This document shows positions 27,094 through 38,178 of a stretch of 64,000 bases of DNA, one piece after another. Under the pieces are notes generated by a model. It saw only the letters and a program-made list of their open reading frames with translations, was not told where the DNA came from and did no database searches. The stretch spans positions 1,397,501 to 1,461,500 of the forward strand of contig CP012819.1 of assembly GCA_001936135.1 (NCBI GenBank), written 5' to 3'. This DNA comes from Saccharomycopsis fibuligera x Saccharomycopsis cf. fibuligera (lineage: Eukaryota; Ascomycota; Saccharomycetes; Ascoideales; Saccharomycopsidaceae). The translations under genes were made by a program, and so were the position numbers. How positions within the stretch are numbered: position 1 is the first letter of the stretch; every line of letters starts with the position of its first letter.

Positions 27094-29418
27094 ATGGAGG
27101 CCATTAAATCCATAATATCTAAAGACGCTCCTGTCTCTCAAGAGAAAAATGTTTTGGATATTAAAGACGCTGAAGCAGTTGTATCAAAGTCACAAGAGGA
27201 CAATCCACTTTTTGCCATTGACCCAGTGCTCTCTAATATTTCAAGATCCGTTTTAGGTGATGATTATGCTGGTGTAAAAGTCGAAGATGACTCTCCATAT
27301 CCAGAGGTTAGAGCTGCTATCCCTTCAAGCGATGACCCAACTGTTCCACATAATACCATCAGAGCATGGTTCCTTGGAATTGTTATGACTACGATATTGT
27401 CAGCCTTAAACTTGTTTTTCTCTCTACACCAGCCTACATTTACCATTACACCTTATGTCGCTGCAATTCTTGCGTGGCCAATCGGTGTCGCTTGGCACAA
27501 AGTTATTCCCAACATTTCTATTCTTGGACTTCCACTAAATCCAGGGCCCTTTAACTTAAAAGAGCATGCTTTGGTTACAATTATGGCCAATGTGTCATAT
27601 GGTGTTGCATACGTTACAGATATCTTGTTGGCAATGAACAACTTCTACCATAAAGACTTTGGCTGGGGCTTCAACCTTTTGGCTACCATTGCCACTCAGT
27701 GTATAGGCTTATCATTAGGGGGATTATCTAGAAGAATTCTTGTTTCTTCTCCCTCCATGATTTGGCCAAGTAATTTGGTTACTGCCACCTTTTTGACCAA
27801 CATTCACGTTAATGACAACCATCCTGCTAATGGTTGGACCATCTCCAGATTGAAGTTTTTCAGTGTGATTACAGCTGCTGGTTTTGTTTGGTATTGGTTT
27901 CCAGGTTACATCTTCACAGCTTTATCAACGTTCACATGGGTCACTTGGATAAGGCCAAATAATGTGAAGGTCAACCAAATTTTTGGAGGCACTTCAGGAC
28001 TAGGTTTGATTCCAATTACTTTTGACTGGAATCAAATTGCCGGCTACATTGGATCACCTTTGATTCCGCCTGCTGGAGCTATTGCAACAATATTGCTTTC
28101 ACTTGCTGTTATATTTTGGTTGATTACTCCACTTTTACATTTTACTAACACATGGTATGGTTTGTACTTGCCAATGTCTGACTCTAGCTCTTACGACAGA
28201 TTCCAACAAACTTATGATGTCTCCAAAATTGTTGACGAGAACTTGACTTTCAAAGAAGAAGCATACAAAGAGTACTCTCCGTTGTACTTGTCTACAACTT
28301 TTGCTATTTCTTACGGTTTGTCTTTTGCTTCTATTACTGCTACTGTTATGCACACTGCTTTGTTCTTTTCTAAGGACATCTGGAGACAACTTAGAAACAA
28401 AGAAAAGAAGGACGTTCACAACAGATTGATGGGTGCTTACAAAGAATGTCCAGATTGGTGGTACGGAGCGACTTTTCTTATTTTCTTCGGTATCGCTGTT
28501 GGCACCATGAGAGGCTGGGACACTGAAATGCCAATTTTTTCAGTTATTGTTGCTTTGCTAATTGCGTTGGTCTTCTTGTTTCCAATTGGTATTATTGCTG
28601 CCATCACTAACATCCAAGTTGGTTTGAACGTCATTACTGAGTTCATTATTGGTTATATGGTACCAGGTAAGCCAATCTCTATGATGTTCTTCAAGACTTT
28701 TGGTTACATTACCAACGCGCAAGCTTTGACCTTCGTTTCTGACATGAAGTTGGGCCACTATATGAAGATTGCCCCAAGAGTTATGTTTTTCGCCCAACTT
28801 TCAGCTGCTATATGGGGCGGTATTGTGCAAATTGCAACCTTGAAATGGGCTCAAGGTGCAATTACGAATCTTTGCGACCTGGACCAAAAAAATAAGTTTA
28901 CTTGCCCTAATGGGAGAGTTTTCTTCAACGCTTCCATTATTTGGGGTGTCATTGGTCCTCAAAGACAATTCTCTGCTGGCCAGTTATACAACAGTTTGAT
29001 GTACTTCTTCATTCTTGGCGCCGGTTTGCCAGTTGTTAACTGGTTGATTTTGAAAAAGTGGCCAAATTCGCCAATCAAATGGCTCAACTGGCCAGTGTTC
29101 TTCACTGGTACTGGTATGATCCCACCTGCTACTCCATACAACTATGGTGCTTATTGTTTTGTTGGTTTGTTCTTTAACTGGTTCGTCAAGAAGAAGTGGT
29201 TTGCATGGTGGTCCAAGTACAACTACTCTTTGTCTGCCGGGTTAGACCTTGGGTTAGCGTTATCCTCGTTAATCATTTACCTTTGTTTGACTTTGACTAA
29301 CACAAATTTCCCTACCTGGTGGGGCAATACTGTCTCACTAGAAACAATGGACTCTCAAAACACTGCCATTAACAGAGTTTTGGCAGAAGGCAAAAGTTTT
29401 GGTCTTTCCTCTTGGTAG
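27094..29418 (+). CDS. Oligopeptide transporter, OPT family, copy 2
   Basis: A 774-aa paralogue of copy 1 with the same architecture and signatures (NPGPFNLKEH, KLGHYMKIAPR). The N-terminal 60-95 residues and the central-to-late membrane region are very close to copy 1. By contrast, the second and third hydrophobic segments (for example SALNLFFSLHQPTFTITPYVAAI) and the loop around residues 590-600 are clearly different. The patchwork suggests conversion of some segments while others, which may line the substrate path, stay distinct. It has its own TATA-containing promoter, so it could be regulated separately. ATG at 27094 follows a poly(A) run. Confidence 0.95.
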   Translation: MEAIKSIISKDAPVSQEKNVLDIKDAEAVVSKSQEDNPLFAIDPVLSNISRSVLGDDYAGVKVEDDSPYPEVRAAIPSSDDPTVPHNTIRAWFLGIVMTTILSALNLFFSLHQPTFTITPYVAAILAWPIGVAWHKVIPNISILGLPLNPGPFNLKEHALVTIMANVSYGVAYVTDILLAMNNFYHKDFGWGFNLLATIATQCIGLSLGGLSRRILVSSPSMIWPSNLVTATFLTNIHVNDNHPANGWTISRLKFFSVITAAGFVWYWFPGYIFTALSTFTWVTWIRPNNVKVNQIFGGTSGLGLIPITFDWNQIAGYIGSPLIPPAGAIATILLSLAVIFWLITPLLHFTNTWYGLYLPMSDSSSYDRFQQTYDVSKIVDENLTFKEEAYKEYSPLYLSTTFAISYGLSFASITATVMHTALFFSKDIWRQLRNKEKKDVHNRLMGAYKECPDWWYGATFLIFFGIAVGTMRGWDTEMPIFSVIVALLIALVFLFPIGIIAAITNIQVGLNVITEFIIGYMVPGKPISMMFFKTFGYITNAQALTFVSDMKLGHYMKIAPRVMFFAQLSAAIWGGIVQIATLKWAQGAITNLCDLDQKNKFTCPNGRVFFNASIIWGVIGPQRQFSAGQLYNSLMYFFILGAGLPVVNWLILKKWPNSPIKWLNWPVFFTGTGMIPPATPYNYGAYCFVGLFFNWFVKKKWFAWWSKYNYSLSAGLDLGLALSSLIIYLCLTLTNTNFPTWWGNTVSLETMDSQNTAINRVLAEGKSFGLSSW
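28163..28797 (+). repeat. Partner of the OPT conversion tract
   Basis: This block corresponds to 24584-25218 of copy 1 at about 99% identity by eye. A second, less perfect similar block follows at about 28901-29240 (copy 1: 25320-25661). Confidence 0.85.
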
Positions 29419-30443
29419 ACACAATAGCAGCTATAACATTTTGTTTTCAATGTTTATATTTTTTTTATACGTCTCATGTGTTTAGCTTTGTTTTCAACAA
29501 ACATCATTTAATTACTCCTCGTACTCTAGGACAAACGCCATAATCTTTTTTTAATATATTTAGTTGTTTTTGGTTATCTACAATTAGTCAAATTTACTAA
29601 TCTTGGATAGTAAAGTTTGATAAGATTGTGAATACCTTGTTTGAACTTACTATCATAGTTCTCCCCATAATAACATGATAGCCTAAAATTCATGGGGAAT
29701 GCATAATATTTTAATAAAGCCAACCCATGATAACCAACGACAGCTACTCGGAGAAATTTTCCCACGATGAGTTCACAATATTCTATAAGTATATGCTAGC
29801 AAGCCACAGCTGCCGTTTGCATTTTCATTCATGAGAGTATCCATGCGCTAGCAATCTAAAATTATCCGATAAGACCACACTATATCTACGACTATAGTTT
29901 GAATACAGAGCTCTTCTCCTCACTCTAGAAACATTGAGTTTTCTGTTGTTGATCTGCTCAAAAGAATGTTGAAAAAAAAGCACATACGGCATTTTTGACT
30001 GTTCTTATGCATAAATACGTGGTATTATTCGGTATAACGCGTATATGTTATGACACATGCGCTATCGAAAGCATTTTGTGCAAAAGACAAACGGAATGCA
30101 GTGCGAATATCCCAAATTCTTGACATGAGAGCCGCTTGGATAATTCCCTAACATACTAGTAAGGCGGTTTTATTGTGAAAGATACACAGTCTTTAGCTTG
30201 CTTCTTTATTTATGAGATTTTTAAGTGTTGTGTTATGCAGGAAAGCCCCAAAGACATTTTGATCATGCTTCTATTTGCCTTTATTACGGCTGCCAAGCTT
30301 TGTTCAAATAAACCAAGACTTTATTGTATAAATAAAACTAAGAATCCGTAATTTTTGAAAAGTCTTGGAACTAATATTTTATTGACATTAACCAAAGTAG
30401 AATAGAAGAACTACTAAAATTTGCAAATAATTCTTTCAAAATA
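29419..30443. other. Intergenic region between OPT copies 2 and 3
   Basis: A 1.0-kb promoter region of copy 3 with a TATA element (30327-30334) 110 bp upstream of the ATG. No gene, tRNA or strong repeat was found. Confidence 0.6.
30327..30334 (+). promoter_or_regulatory. TATA box of third OPT gene
   Basis: TATAAATA lies 110 bp upstream of the start codon at 30444 in an otherwise unremarkable AT-rich promoter. Confidence 0.45.
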
Positions 30444-32771
30444 ATGGAAGCTATCAAAGAATATGTATCGCGAGATGCGAACATAAAAGACGAGAAAGAC
30501 ATCTATGACTACGTCACCGCCGAAGAAATTGTTGAAAAACGCGAATGGAACGACCCAGGGTTTCAAGAGTTTGATCCTGTGGTCTCCAATGTCTCCAAAA
30601 TTGTTCTTGAAGATGATTATGCCGGGTTGAAAGTTGAAGATGATTCAGTATACCCCGAAGTCAGAGCCGCTATTCCACCCACCGATGACCCAACCATTCC
30701 TCATAACACAATTAGAGCCTGGTTTATTGGGTTACTCATGTCCACTATTGGTGCTGCTTTAAACATGTTTTTCTCCCTTCGTGCACCATCTTTCAGTATC
30801 TCGGTGTTTGTCACTACTATTCTTGCTTGGCCTATTGGTGTTGCTTGGGCTAAAGTGTTACCAAACATTAATATCTTTGGCGCACCATTGAACCCAGGAC
30901 CTTTCAACTTAAAAGAGCATTCATTGATCACCATTATGGCGAATGTCTCTTTTGGTGTTGCTTACGCTACTGATATCTTGTTGGCTCTAAATAACTTTTA
31001 CGGTAAAGATTTTGGTTGGGGGTTTAATATTTTGGCGCTTTTTGCTACGCAGTGTATTGGGTTATCATTGGGTGGATTAGCTAGAAAAGTATTAGTGACG
31101 CCACCATCAATGATTTGGCCATCAAATTTGATCACTGCTACATTTTTGACGAATATTCACATTAACAACAATCACGTTGCTAACGGCTGGAAAATTTCAA
31201 GATTAAAATTTTTTAGTATTGTCTTTATTGGATCTTTTGTGTGGTACTGGATCCCTGGTTACTTGTTTCAAGCCTTGTCTTCCTTTGCATTCCTTACTTG
31301 GATCTTTCCACAAAATGCTACAGTTAATCAATTATTTGGTAGCAGCACAGGGTTAGGGATGGTTCCAGTGACTTTTGACTGGTATCAGGTTGCCGGATAT
31401 ATTGGGTCTCCTTTAATTCCCCCTGCCAGTGCTATTGCCACTATCTTGTTTTCCATGGTTTCCATTTTCTGGATAATTTGTCCAGCGTTGCATTTCTCCA
31501 ATGTCTGGTTTGCTAAATATTTGCCGATGTCAGATTCAAATTCCTATGATCGTTTTCAACAAGTTTATAATGTTTCCAAAATTGTTGATGAAAATTTGAC
31601 CTTCATGCAAGATGAATATGAAAAATACTCCCCAATTTACTTGTCTACCACTTTTTCCATGTCTTATGGTTTATCCTTTGCCGCCATCACTGCTACAGTG
31701 GTGCACACTCTATTATTTTACGTTAAAGATATTCGTAATCAATTAAAAAGCAAAGAAAAAGAAGATGTGCATAACAGGTTAATGAAAGCTTACAAGGAAT
31801 GCCCTGATTGGTGGTATGCAGTAAGTTTTGTGGTATTTCTTATCTTTGCGATCGTTGCCATGAGATGCTGGAACACTGAAATGCCAATATGGTCGCTTTT
31901 TGTAGCTTTGATCATCTCATTCATCTTTTTGTTTCCGGTAGGGATTATTGCTGCAATTACTAATATCAATATTGGATTGAACGTGTTGACAGAATTCATT
32001 ATTGGTTATATGGTTCCTGGTAAGCCTATCTGCATGATGTTCTTCAAAACGTTTGGCTACATTACAAATTCTCAGGCTATCACATTTGCCTCAGACATGA
32101 AGTTGGGCCACTATATGAAAATTGCACCAAGAGTAATGTTTGCTGCTCAATTTGTTGCCACTATGTGGGGATCATTTGTTCAACTTTGTGTAATGAAATG
32201 GGCTCAAGGATCCATTGAGGGGCTTTGCACAAACCATCAGAAAAATCACTTTTCTTGTCCTAACGGGCGAGTCTTCTTCAATGCCTCTATAATTTGGGGT
32301 GTTATTGGCCCACAACGTCAATTTTCCAGTGGACAATTATATCATGGATTGATGTACTTTTTCATAATTGGAGCAATCTTGCCAGTAGTGAATTATTTAA
32401 TCTTACGCAAATGGCCAAACTCACCAATTAAATGGCTCAATTGGCCAGTTTTCTTTAGTGGTACAGGAATGATTCCTCCGGCTTCGCCCTACAATTACGG
32501 TACTTACTGTATGATTGGGTTAACTTTCAACTGGTTCATTAAGAAAAGATGGTTTGCATGGTGGTCCAAATATAACTATACATTGTCTGCTGGATTGGAC
32601 ATTGGGTTAGCTTGGGCTTCATTATTGCTTTTCTTTTGTTTGACATTCCCAAACATCAGTGCGCCTTCTTGGTGGGGCAATGATGTTGTTAATTCAACCA
32701 TGGATACTCAAGGTACTGCATTTAACCTCTTGTTAGGTGAACGTGAATATTTCGGATTGGACTCTTGGTGA
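30444..32771 (+). CDS. Oligopeptide transporter, OPT family, copy 3
   Basis: A 775-aa paralogue, clearly more diverged from copies 1 and 2 at both protein and DNA level, but intact. Signatures are NPGPFNLKEH and KLGHYMKIAPR, with the same acidic N-tail (DDYAGLKVEDDSVYPEVRAAIP) and the same C-terminal WFAWWSKYNYTLSAGLD and GLDSW ending. Codon use is less extreme (more TTA, CCA, GGG), which suggests lower expression. The absence of long identical blocks with its neighbours shows that conversion has been limited to copies 1 and 2. Probable substrates are small peptides; the exact range cannot be read from sequence. Confidence 0.95.
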   Translation: MEAIKEYVSRDANIKDEKDIYDYVTAEEIVEKREWNDPGFQEFDPVVSNVSKIVLEDDYAGLKVEDDSVYPEVRAAIPPTDDPTIPHNTIRAWFIGLLMSTIGAALNMFFSLRAPSFSISVFVTTILAWPIGVAWAKVLPNINIFGAPLNPGPFNLKEHSLITIMANVSFGVAYATDILLALNNFYGKDFGWGFNILALFATQCIGLSLGGLARKVLVTPPSMIWPSNLITATFLTNIHINNNHVANGWKISRLKFFSIVFIGSFVWYWIPGYLFQALSSFAFLTWIFPQNATVNQLFGSSTGLGMVPVTFDWYQVAGYIGSPLIPPASAIATILFSMVSIFWIICPALHFSNVWFAKYLPMSDSNSYDRFQQVYNVSKIVDENLTFMQDEYEKYSPIYLSTTFSMSYGLSFAAITATVVHTLLFYVKDIRNQLKSKEKEDVHNRLMKAYKECPDWWYAVSFVVFLIFAIVAMRCWNTEMPIWSLFVALIISFIFLFPVGIIAAITNINIGLNVLTEFIIGYMVPGKPICMMFFKTFGYITNSQAITFASDMKLGHYMKIAPRVMFAAQFVATMWGSFVQLCVMKWAQGSIEGLCTNHQKNHFSCPNGRVFFNASIIWGVIGPQRQFSSGQLYHGLMYFFIIGAILPVVNYLILRKWPNSPIKWLNWPVFFSGTGMIPPASPYNYGTYCMIGLTFNWFIKKRWFAWWSKYNYTLSAGLDIGLAWASLLLFFCLTFPNISAPSWWGNDVVNSTMDTQGTAFNLLLGEREYFGLDSW

Positions 32772-33454
32772 TTTCTGTCTATTTTTCTGTCTATTTGTCT
32801 TTTCTTCTGAAGACACTTCCTTCTCAATCATTCTGCATATAACTTCTTTTTTTTTATTGTTTGCTTGTTTGTTTTTTGCATCTTTAAATTAATATTTCCA
32901 ACTGCTTATCACCGATTGTTTTTTCATTTCTTAACTGAGTCACAGTCTCAAGGTTTTTTCATTTGTTTCAAATCTTTTACAAATTTGTCCTTCTTTTGCT
33001 CTAGTTATTACTTTTATCCCACATCATCACTGTTATAATACTAGCTAGTCTAAATAACATTGTTTCACTTCGTCATATTTTTAAAAATATTATCGATTTT
33101 GGTCGCTTGCCGTAGAATAATGGGATAAAACGTGAATGTTATTACTTTAGAGTTAATAATAATTACCAGGATTTACAAGACTTCTAAAACTTTTCCCCAA
33201 TTATTCAAGTTGTTGTCAAAATTTTCGATTCCTGTTCTGCTGCACTTTTTCAATATCTTCATTGAGAGTGAACTACTTTAGCGTTGCAAACTCAAAACAA
33301 ACCAAACACCTAAAAAAAACTTCAAACTAGAAACTTGAGATTAAAAAATACTAAAATTACAATATACAGTATAAATATAAATAAAACCGAAAACGAGTCA
33401 CAACGTTGAGTATCAAGTATAGCTAAACTGGCAGAATTAACCAAACAATCAAGC
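32772..33454. other. Convergent intergenic region OPT3/TAF5
   Basis: A 0.68-kb AT-rich stretch with T-rich runs after OPT3 and A-rich runs (about 33295-33385) before the TAF5 3' end. No coding or RNA signal was recognised. Confidence 0.55.
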
Positions 33455-36400
33455 TCATGCCAGAAAAGCCCCTGCTGCTAAACATAAATTTCGTCTGGTA
33501 AAATGAACTTTATAAACACTAGTCTTCTTAGTGAAATATGCACCAACATGATCATTAGTACAAACTCCTACCTCCTTTCTTTTCTTGGTTGCTTCATTGC
33601 CACCATTCGCACTACCACCGCCACCATCAGCTCCAGTTGCCACACCATTCTTAGCACCTACACCACCGCTACTCTTAGATGATGCGCCATTATTATCAAC
33701 AGCTTGGCCGATTGTAGAGCCGCCAGGGGTAGTTACTGTAGCCGTCTTGATATCGCCGATTCCTCTACTACCACTGCCATTTTTGCCATCTTTCCCTCCA
33801 GCTCCAGCTCCAGAAGTAGCATGATTAGGCAAAAATATTTCTGGCTCATTTAGTTGATTTTCAGAATTTTTCTTGACATCCCATACCCTGATTGAATTAT
33901 CACTACCTCCACTTACAAGCACGTTACCATCCTTAGAGAAATCGAGTGAGTAAATCGATCCTTTAATAGCGTGACCTTTCATTGATTTGAGGATCCGTCC
34001 AGTAGCAATATCCCATAAATTGATAACTGCATCCTCACCTGCGCTAGCAAGCAATCTACCATCTGGACTCACTGCTAACGCATTAATAGGGGTACTATGA
34101 CCAACGAAAAGTCTTACTGAATCACCACGCAATATGTCCCACATTCTGATAGTCTTGTCCGCGGAACCAGTAAAACAATAGCATGAGTTAGGAAACCATG
34201 CGACACAATCAACATCATTCATATGACCGGCAAAGATCCTGAGAGCGTAAATATGATCCACGGACCATAATCTGGCAGTACAGTCGTGTGAAGTAGTGAC
34301 AAAATAGTGCCCAAAGGGAGAAAACTTGACATCCCAGATTGGCAGATTATGTGATTTGTAAATCACTAATGTAGTATATGTATCCAAAGACCATAATCTA
34401 ACTGTACCGTCTTCGGACGCCGAGAGCAAATAATTATTATCTGGCGAAAAACTAAGAGCGTAAACAGTGCCTGAATGACCAATTAATCTTCTTGTGTTTT
34501 GCTTATTTTGCGGATCGCTTTTAACAATGGATTTTAACGGATTACCATCAATGGACCATAACTTAATATATGAATCTTCAAAACCAGCAGCTATCAAGTT
34601 ACTATTTTCATTAAATTCCAAACAAGTTATTTCATTAAGGGTGTTATGGAAAGTGTACATGCAAATAGATGGCGGTGAAAATTGGTTCTTGTCAAATGAT
34701 AACTTCAATCTTGATCTAGAATCTTGCACTAGTTGAATTTCCTTCTTTAAATCGAATATAGTTTTAGGAGGCAATGGTAGATTTTCCTTCATCGGTGACT
34801 CAAAATTTTCATCATTTTTCTTTAACTTGTCCAAAATCGTTCCACTGGTATCAGTAGATGTGGCACCACCGCCACCAGTACTAAGAATTTCTTGATCTTC
34901 CATGTTCACATCATCATTGTCTGCATTATCTGCATTTGTATCATCTCCTAATTTCTTTGCAGCAGCAGATGATGATGATGGTGATTCGGTTGCTGTTGGA
35001 TTAGCATTTTCCGATTTTATTTTTTGAAACTCATCCACGAGTAAAGTTCTTTTGTTATCCACACCAACAGAGCTACTATTTTTCCGTTTTTGCTGCTCCT
35101 TATCATCTTTTGATTTCAACTCATTTTCAATTTCTTTATCAAAATTCTCGTCTCTTGGAAATTTCCCCAATTTTAGTTTCTTGCTATTCATTTGTTCAAG
35201 ATTTTGTTCATTGAAATCAGGAATTCCTTCAGTCGGATCAAGTAAACTATCAACGGCATTGAATCTATTCACTCGATCATTATTTATATCAAAATCCAAA
35301 TATTGATTCATTAACCTAATGATTAATTCACCACCAACGTACTTGTTTTCGTTCAAGAAGAATAACAACAAATATAAGCAAATAGAGGAGATAATCACTT
35401 TATATTTTTTTTCTCTGAAATTTTTAATAAAATTGTTGATTTTCAAATGATCAGCTAAAGAAACGGCTGAAATTTCAATAACTTCCGAACCATGTAAAAT
35501 CATATGATCATCTTTAAAGCTATCAAAAAATTTTTTGGCCAAATCTGTCTTGTTTTTGGAGATCAAGTCAATGTAACAATTAACAAAGATTGGAAATAAT
35601 AACTTAGAAAGTTCCGGTTTATACAAATCCAAAGATGAATCAATCCAGTTCCTCAAAATTTTGTACCCACGGAAATATAATTCTGGATTTTTGTTTTGAT
35701 TATTTATTTCTGTTAGTATCTCACTGCTTGGAGTCTTGTTCACAAGTTTGAACGTGTTTGCATTGTTGGCAGCATTACCTTTACTAGTAGATGCATTGTT
35801 GTTAGCATTACCACTTGCTGCATTTTTACCTCCGGCACTGCCACCAGAATTTGCAGCTTGCGCACTGTTATTATTGTTCACACTCGCAGTAGCATTAGCA
35901 GTCGCACTGTTGTTATTGGAAGCAGTGTTATTAGTAGTAGTATTTCCAGCACCAGTATTTCCACCAGCATTAGCTGCTGTTCCAGCAGGACTGACGCCAC
36001 CAGAAGAACCAGCAGCCCCGGAATTATTACTAGCTGCCTTATTAGCATTAGCGGCTTGTTGATATTGCTGTTGTTGTTGCCTAACCAATGGCGGTTGACC
36101 ATTAGGTATAGCAGTATTTGCCGGAGTCACTGGGAACTGTTGCCCATAGCCAATAGGAACACTAGCACTTTCATTTCTGAGCATCGACTCAGTCTTGTGA
36201 TATCCTTTCTTATTCAAGTATTCCAACACAATCTTATTCAAATCAGCCTGTGAGTACTGCTGCTGTTGTGGCTGTTGTGGCTGCTGCTGTTGTGGTCTCC
36301 CAGAACCAGTAGCGGTGGTTGGAGTTGAGCCACGCGCTTGCTGCTGTGGAGCCGGTGATTGTTGTGCTTGTGCCTGATTTTGCAGCTGTTGTTGTTGTTG

Positions 36401-36595
36401 CGCTGGAGCTTGTGGAGGTCTTTGCTGTGAATTAGGTGCTGGTGCTGGTGCTGGTGCTGACTTAGCAGCCGATTGCGTAAAGTTGGTGGTGCCTCTGTTG
36501 ATATTTGCGTTTATATTTGATCCCGGGACATTTGCGTTGGCATTAGCATTTGCATCAGCATTATTGGTGTTGCTGTTATTGTTGTTAGCAGACAT
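33455..36595 (-). CDS. TAF5: TFIID/SAGA subunit Taf5
   Basis: The 1046-aa protein opens with a long Asn/Gln/Ala/Gly-rich disordered region (residues 1-280) containing a LisH motif (QADLNKIVLEYLNKKGYHKTE, about 118-138). It is followed by the TAF5 NTD2 domain (about 290-430, ELYFRGYKILRNWIDSSLDLYK...). An acidic linker precedes a WD40 propeller from about residue 650, with repeats such as LIGHSGTVYALSFSPDNNYLLSASEDGTVRLW, split by clear GH and WD/WS boundaries. Taf5 is a scaffold of TFIID and SAGA in the nucleus. A glycine-rich insert (about 950-1005) breaks the last repeat, with the end VYKVHFTRRNLCLAAGAF closing the propeller. Longer than S. cerevisiae Taf5 (798 aa) because of the low-complexity parts. 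Confidence 0.95.
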   Translation of the reverse strand: MSANNNNSNTNNADANANANANVPGSNINANINRGTTNFTQSAAKSAPAPAPAPNSQQRPPQAPAQQQQQLQNQAQAQQSPAPQQQARGSTPTTATGSGRPQQQQPQQPQQQQYSQADLNKIVLEYLNKKGYHKTESMLRNESASVPIGYGQQFPVTPANTAIPNGQPPLVRQQQQQYQQAANANKAASNNSGAAGSSGGVSPAGTAANAGGNTGAGNTTTNNTASNNNSATANATASVNNNNSAQAANSGGSAGGKNAASGNANNNASTSKGNAANNANTFKLVNKTPSSEILTEINNQNKNPELYFRGYKILRNWIDSSLDLYKPELSKLLFPIFVNCYIDLISKNKTDLAKKFFDSFKDDHMILHGSEVIEISAVSLADHLKINNFIKNFREKKYKVIISSICLYLLLFFLNENKYVGGELIIRLMNQYLDFDINNDRVNRFNAVDSLLDPTEGIPDFNEQNLEQMNSKKLKLGKFPRDENFDKEIENELKSKDDKEQQKRKNSSSVGVDNKRTLLVDEFQKIKSENANPTATESPSSSSAAAKKLGDDTNADNADNDDVNMEDQEILSTGGGGATSTDTSGTILDKLKKNDENFESPMKENLPLPPKTIFDLKKEIQLVQDSRSRLKLSFDKNQFSPPSICMYTFHNTLNEITCLEFNENSNLIAAGFEDSYIKLWSIDGNPLKSIVKSDPQNKQNTRRLIGHSGTVYALSFSPDNNYLLSASEDGTVRLWSLDTYTTLVIYKSHNLPIWDVKFSPFGHYFVTTSHDCTARLWSVDHIYALRIFAGHMNDVDCVAWFPNSCYCFTGSADKTIRMWDILRGDSVRLFVGHSTPINALAVSPDGRLLASAGEDAVINLWDIATGRILKSMKGHAIKGSIYSLDFSKDGNVLVSGGSDNSIRVWDVKKNSENQLNEPEIFLPNHATSGAGAGGKDGKNGSGSRGIGDIKTATVTTPGGSTIGQAVDNNGASSKSSGGVGAKNGVATGADGGGGSANGGNEATKKRKEVGVCTNDHVGAYFTKKTSVYKVHFTRRNLCLAAGAFLA

Positions 36596-38131
36596 TGCGG
36601 TGTTATTTGAATTTTAGCTTAAATGTAAATATTTGTAGATCTTCCAGGTTGAAATACTGGTTTGCACTTGATTGGATGGTTTGTAATAACTGATTTCAAT
36701 GTTCTTTAAACAGTAAACAGGTTGCAGAAAGCTAATCAAGATAGCAATTTAACAAATTCAGAGAATGAGTGTATAAATGATTGATGGCCAAAGAAAGAAA
36801 TAAAAATGAGGCAAATTGAACGCCAGTACCAAGCAACAGAAGAGCGTTGGTAAATGACAATAACGGTGATGAATAGATTGGTAGTATACGTTTACCACTG
36901 TCGGCGTTCCTGTTATTTGATTTTGTTATTTTGTTATTTTTATTTTTTTTTTTTCGCGATGATTTTTAAAAGCGCCAGGGCTCCTTAACGAGCATAAACA
37001 GCACAGACGATTGTTACAGGCTCCTACTATAGTCGTGTATTCAAAGAGCTCTAAACGTTTTTAATATCATTTTAGCAAAAAAAATGTCATATTTTGTGCT
37101 ATGTAGTAATTTTTTTTTTACAGTGCAGTTCAAATGCGTTTTATTTTTCTAAAACTTACTCGCTCAGCCAGTGGTCAGTCTCGAGTAACAAGCATCCGCT
37201 GACCATAGTTAATTAGCTATTTAGAAAAGCTGTAGCTTATTATACATAATACTTTCCGTCGATGGTTCCAAAACAAACAGAAAGAAAGTGAAAGTTGAAG
37301 GAATAGAAAATCGATTTGATGAAGCCGTTTTGAACACCGTCCAATTTTCGCTTTTTGTGCAAAACAGAATTTCAAAACATTTGAATAGAGTATTTCAATA
37401 AGAACTCTGCTTAACCAAATCTAATGGAGATTGCTTCTCTTGAAGGAAAGAGGTATATTATAAAACCACTACGAGTCGAATTTCAACAGTAATATTAAAT
37501 CACTAAAATGACAGTGTTTGGTGTCTGTTTATAGATTGCATTCCAGGATGGCAGGTGTGATGCATTACAAATTTGCGGTGACGATGCGTACTTCCTTTTT
37601 TCTCACATCAATGAGCAATTTTACCGTATAAGGAATAGCATGAGTGCCTAACTCAGAAATTGAAATATTACAAAATTTTCTGTTTACTCAATTTCTCGTT
37701 GACCTTAATTCCTACTTTTACTTTGAGTTGAATGTCTAGTCTCCTTGTTTATCTATGCCAGCTATAATCACATTTTCTAGATGTTTTGACTTGTTAAAAT
37801 AAAACAACAAGCAGGCTTTATTGTTTATACAATCTTATATTTCTATTGTCTTTATACGTCATGCTTAGAATATAAGTAAGGAGATTACACATTGTTTACG
37901 AGATGAATATGTTATTGTTTCCCAAATAAATATTTTTCTACAAAACCAAGCTGTTTACTCTAAAATAAATCTCCATGCACACACACACACACACACACTT
38001 ATATTAATCATTAGTTTTACGTCAAACATCAAAATACCAATACTAACTAAAAAATCAGTGGTGCCATCCAAAATTATAGTTTACATATAAAATTGAAAGG
38101 CAATCCTCCACTAGAAGGCATAATTTTTAAA

Positions 38132-38173
<42 letters not shown>

Positions 38174-38178
38174 AGCTA
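36596..38178. other. Intergenic region TAF5/SPC98 with CA microsatellite
   Basis: A 1.6-kb region made of the TAF5 promoter and SPC98 3' flank. It contains a CA dinucleotide repeat (37978-37998), an almost pure poly(A) run of about 35 nt (38136-38170) and several shorter A/T runs. No gene seen. Confidence 0.6.
37978..37998 (+). repeat. CA dinucleotide microsatellite
   Basis: About ten uninterrupted CA units. Simple sequence with no coding context. Confidence 0.9.
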
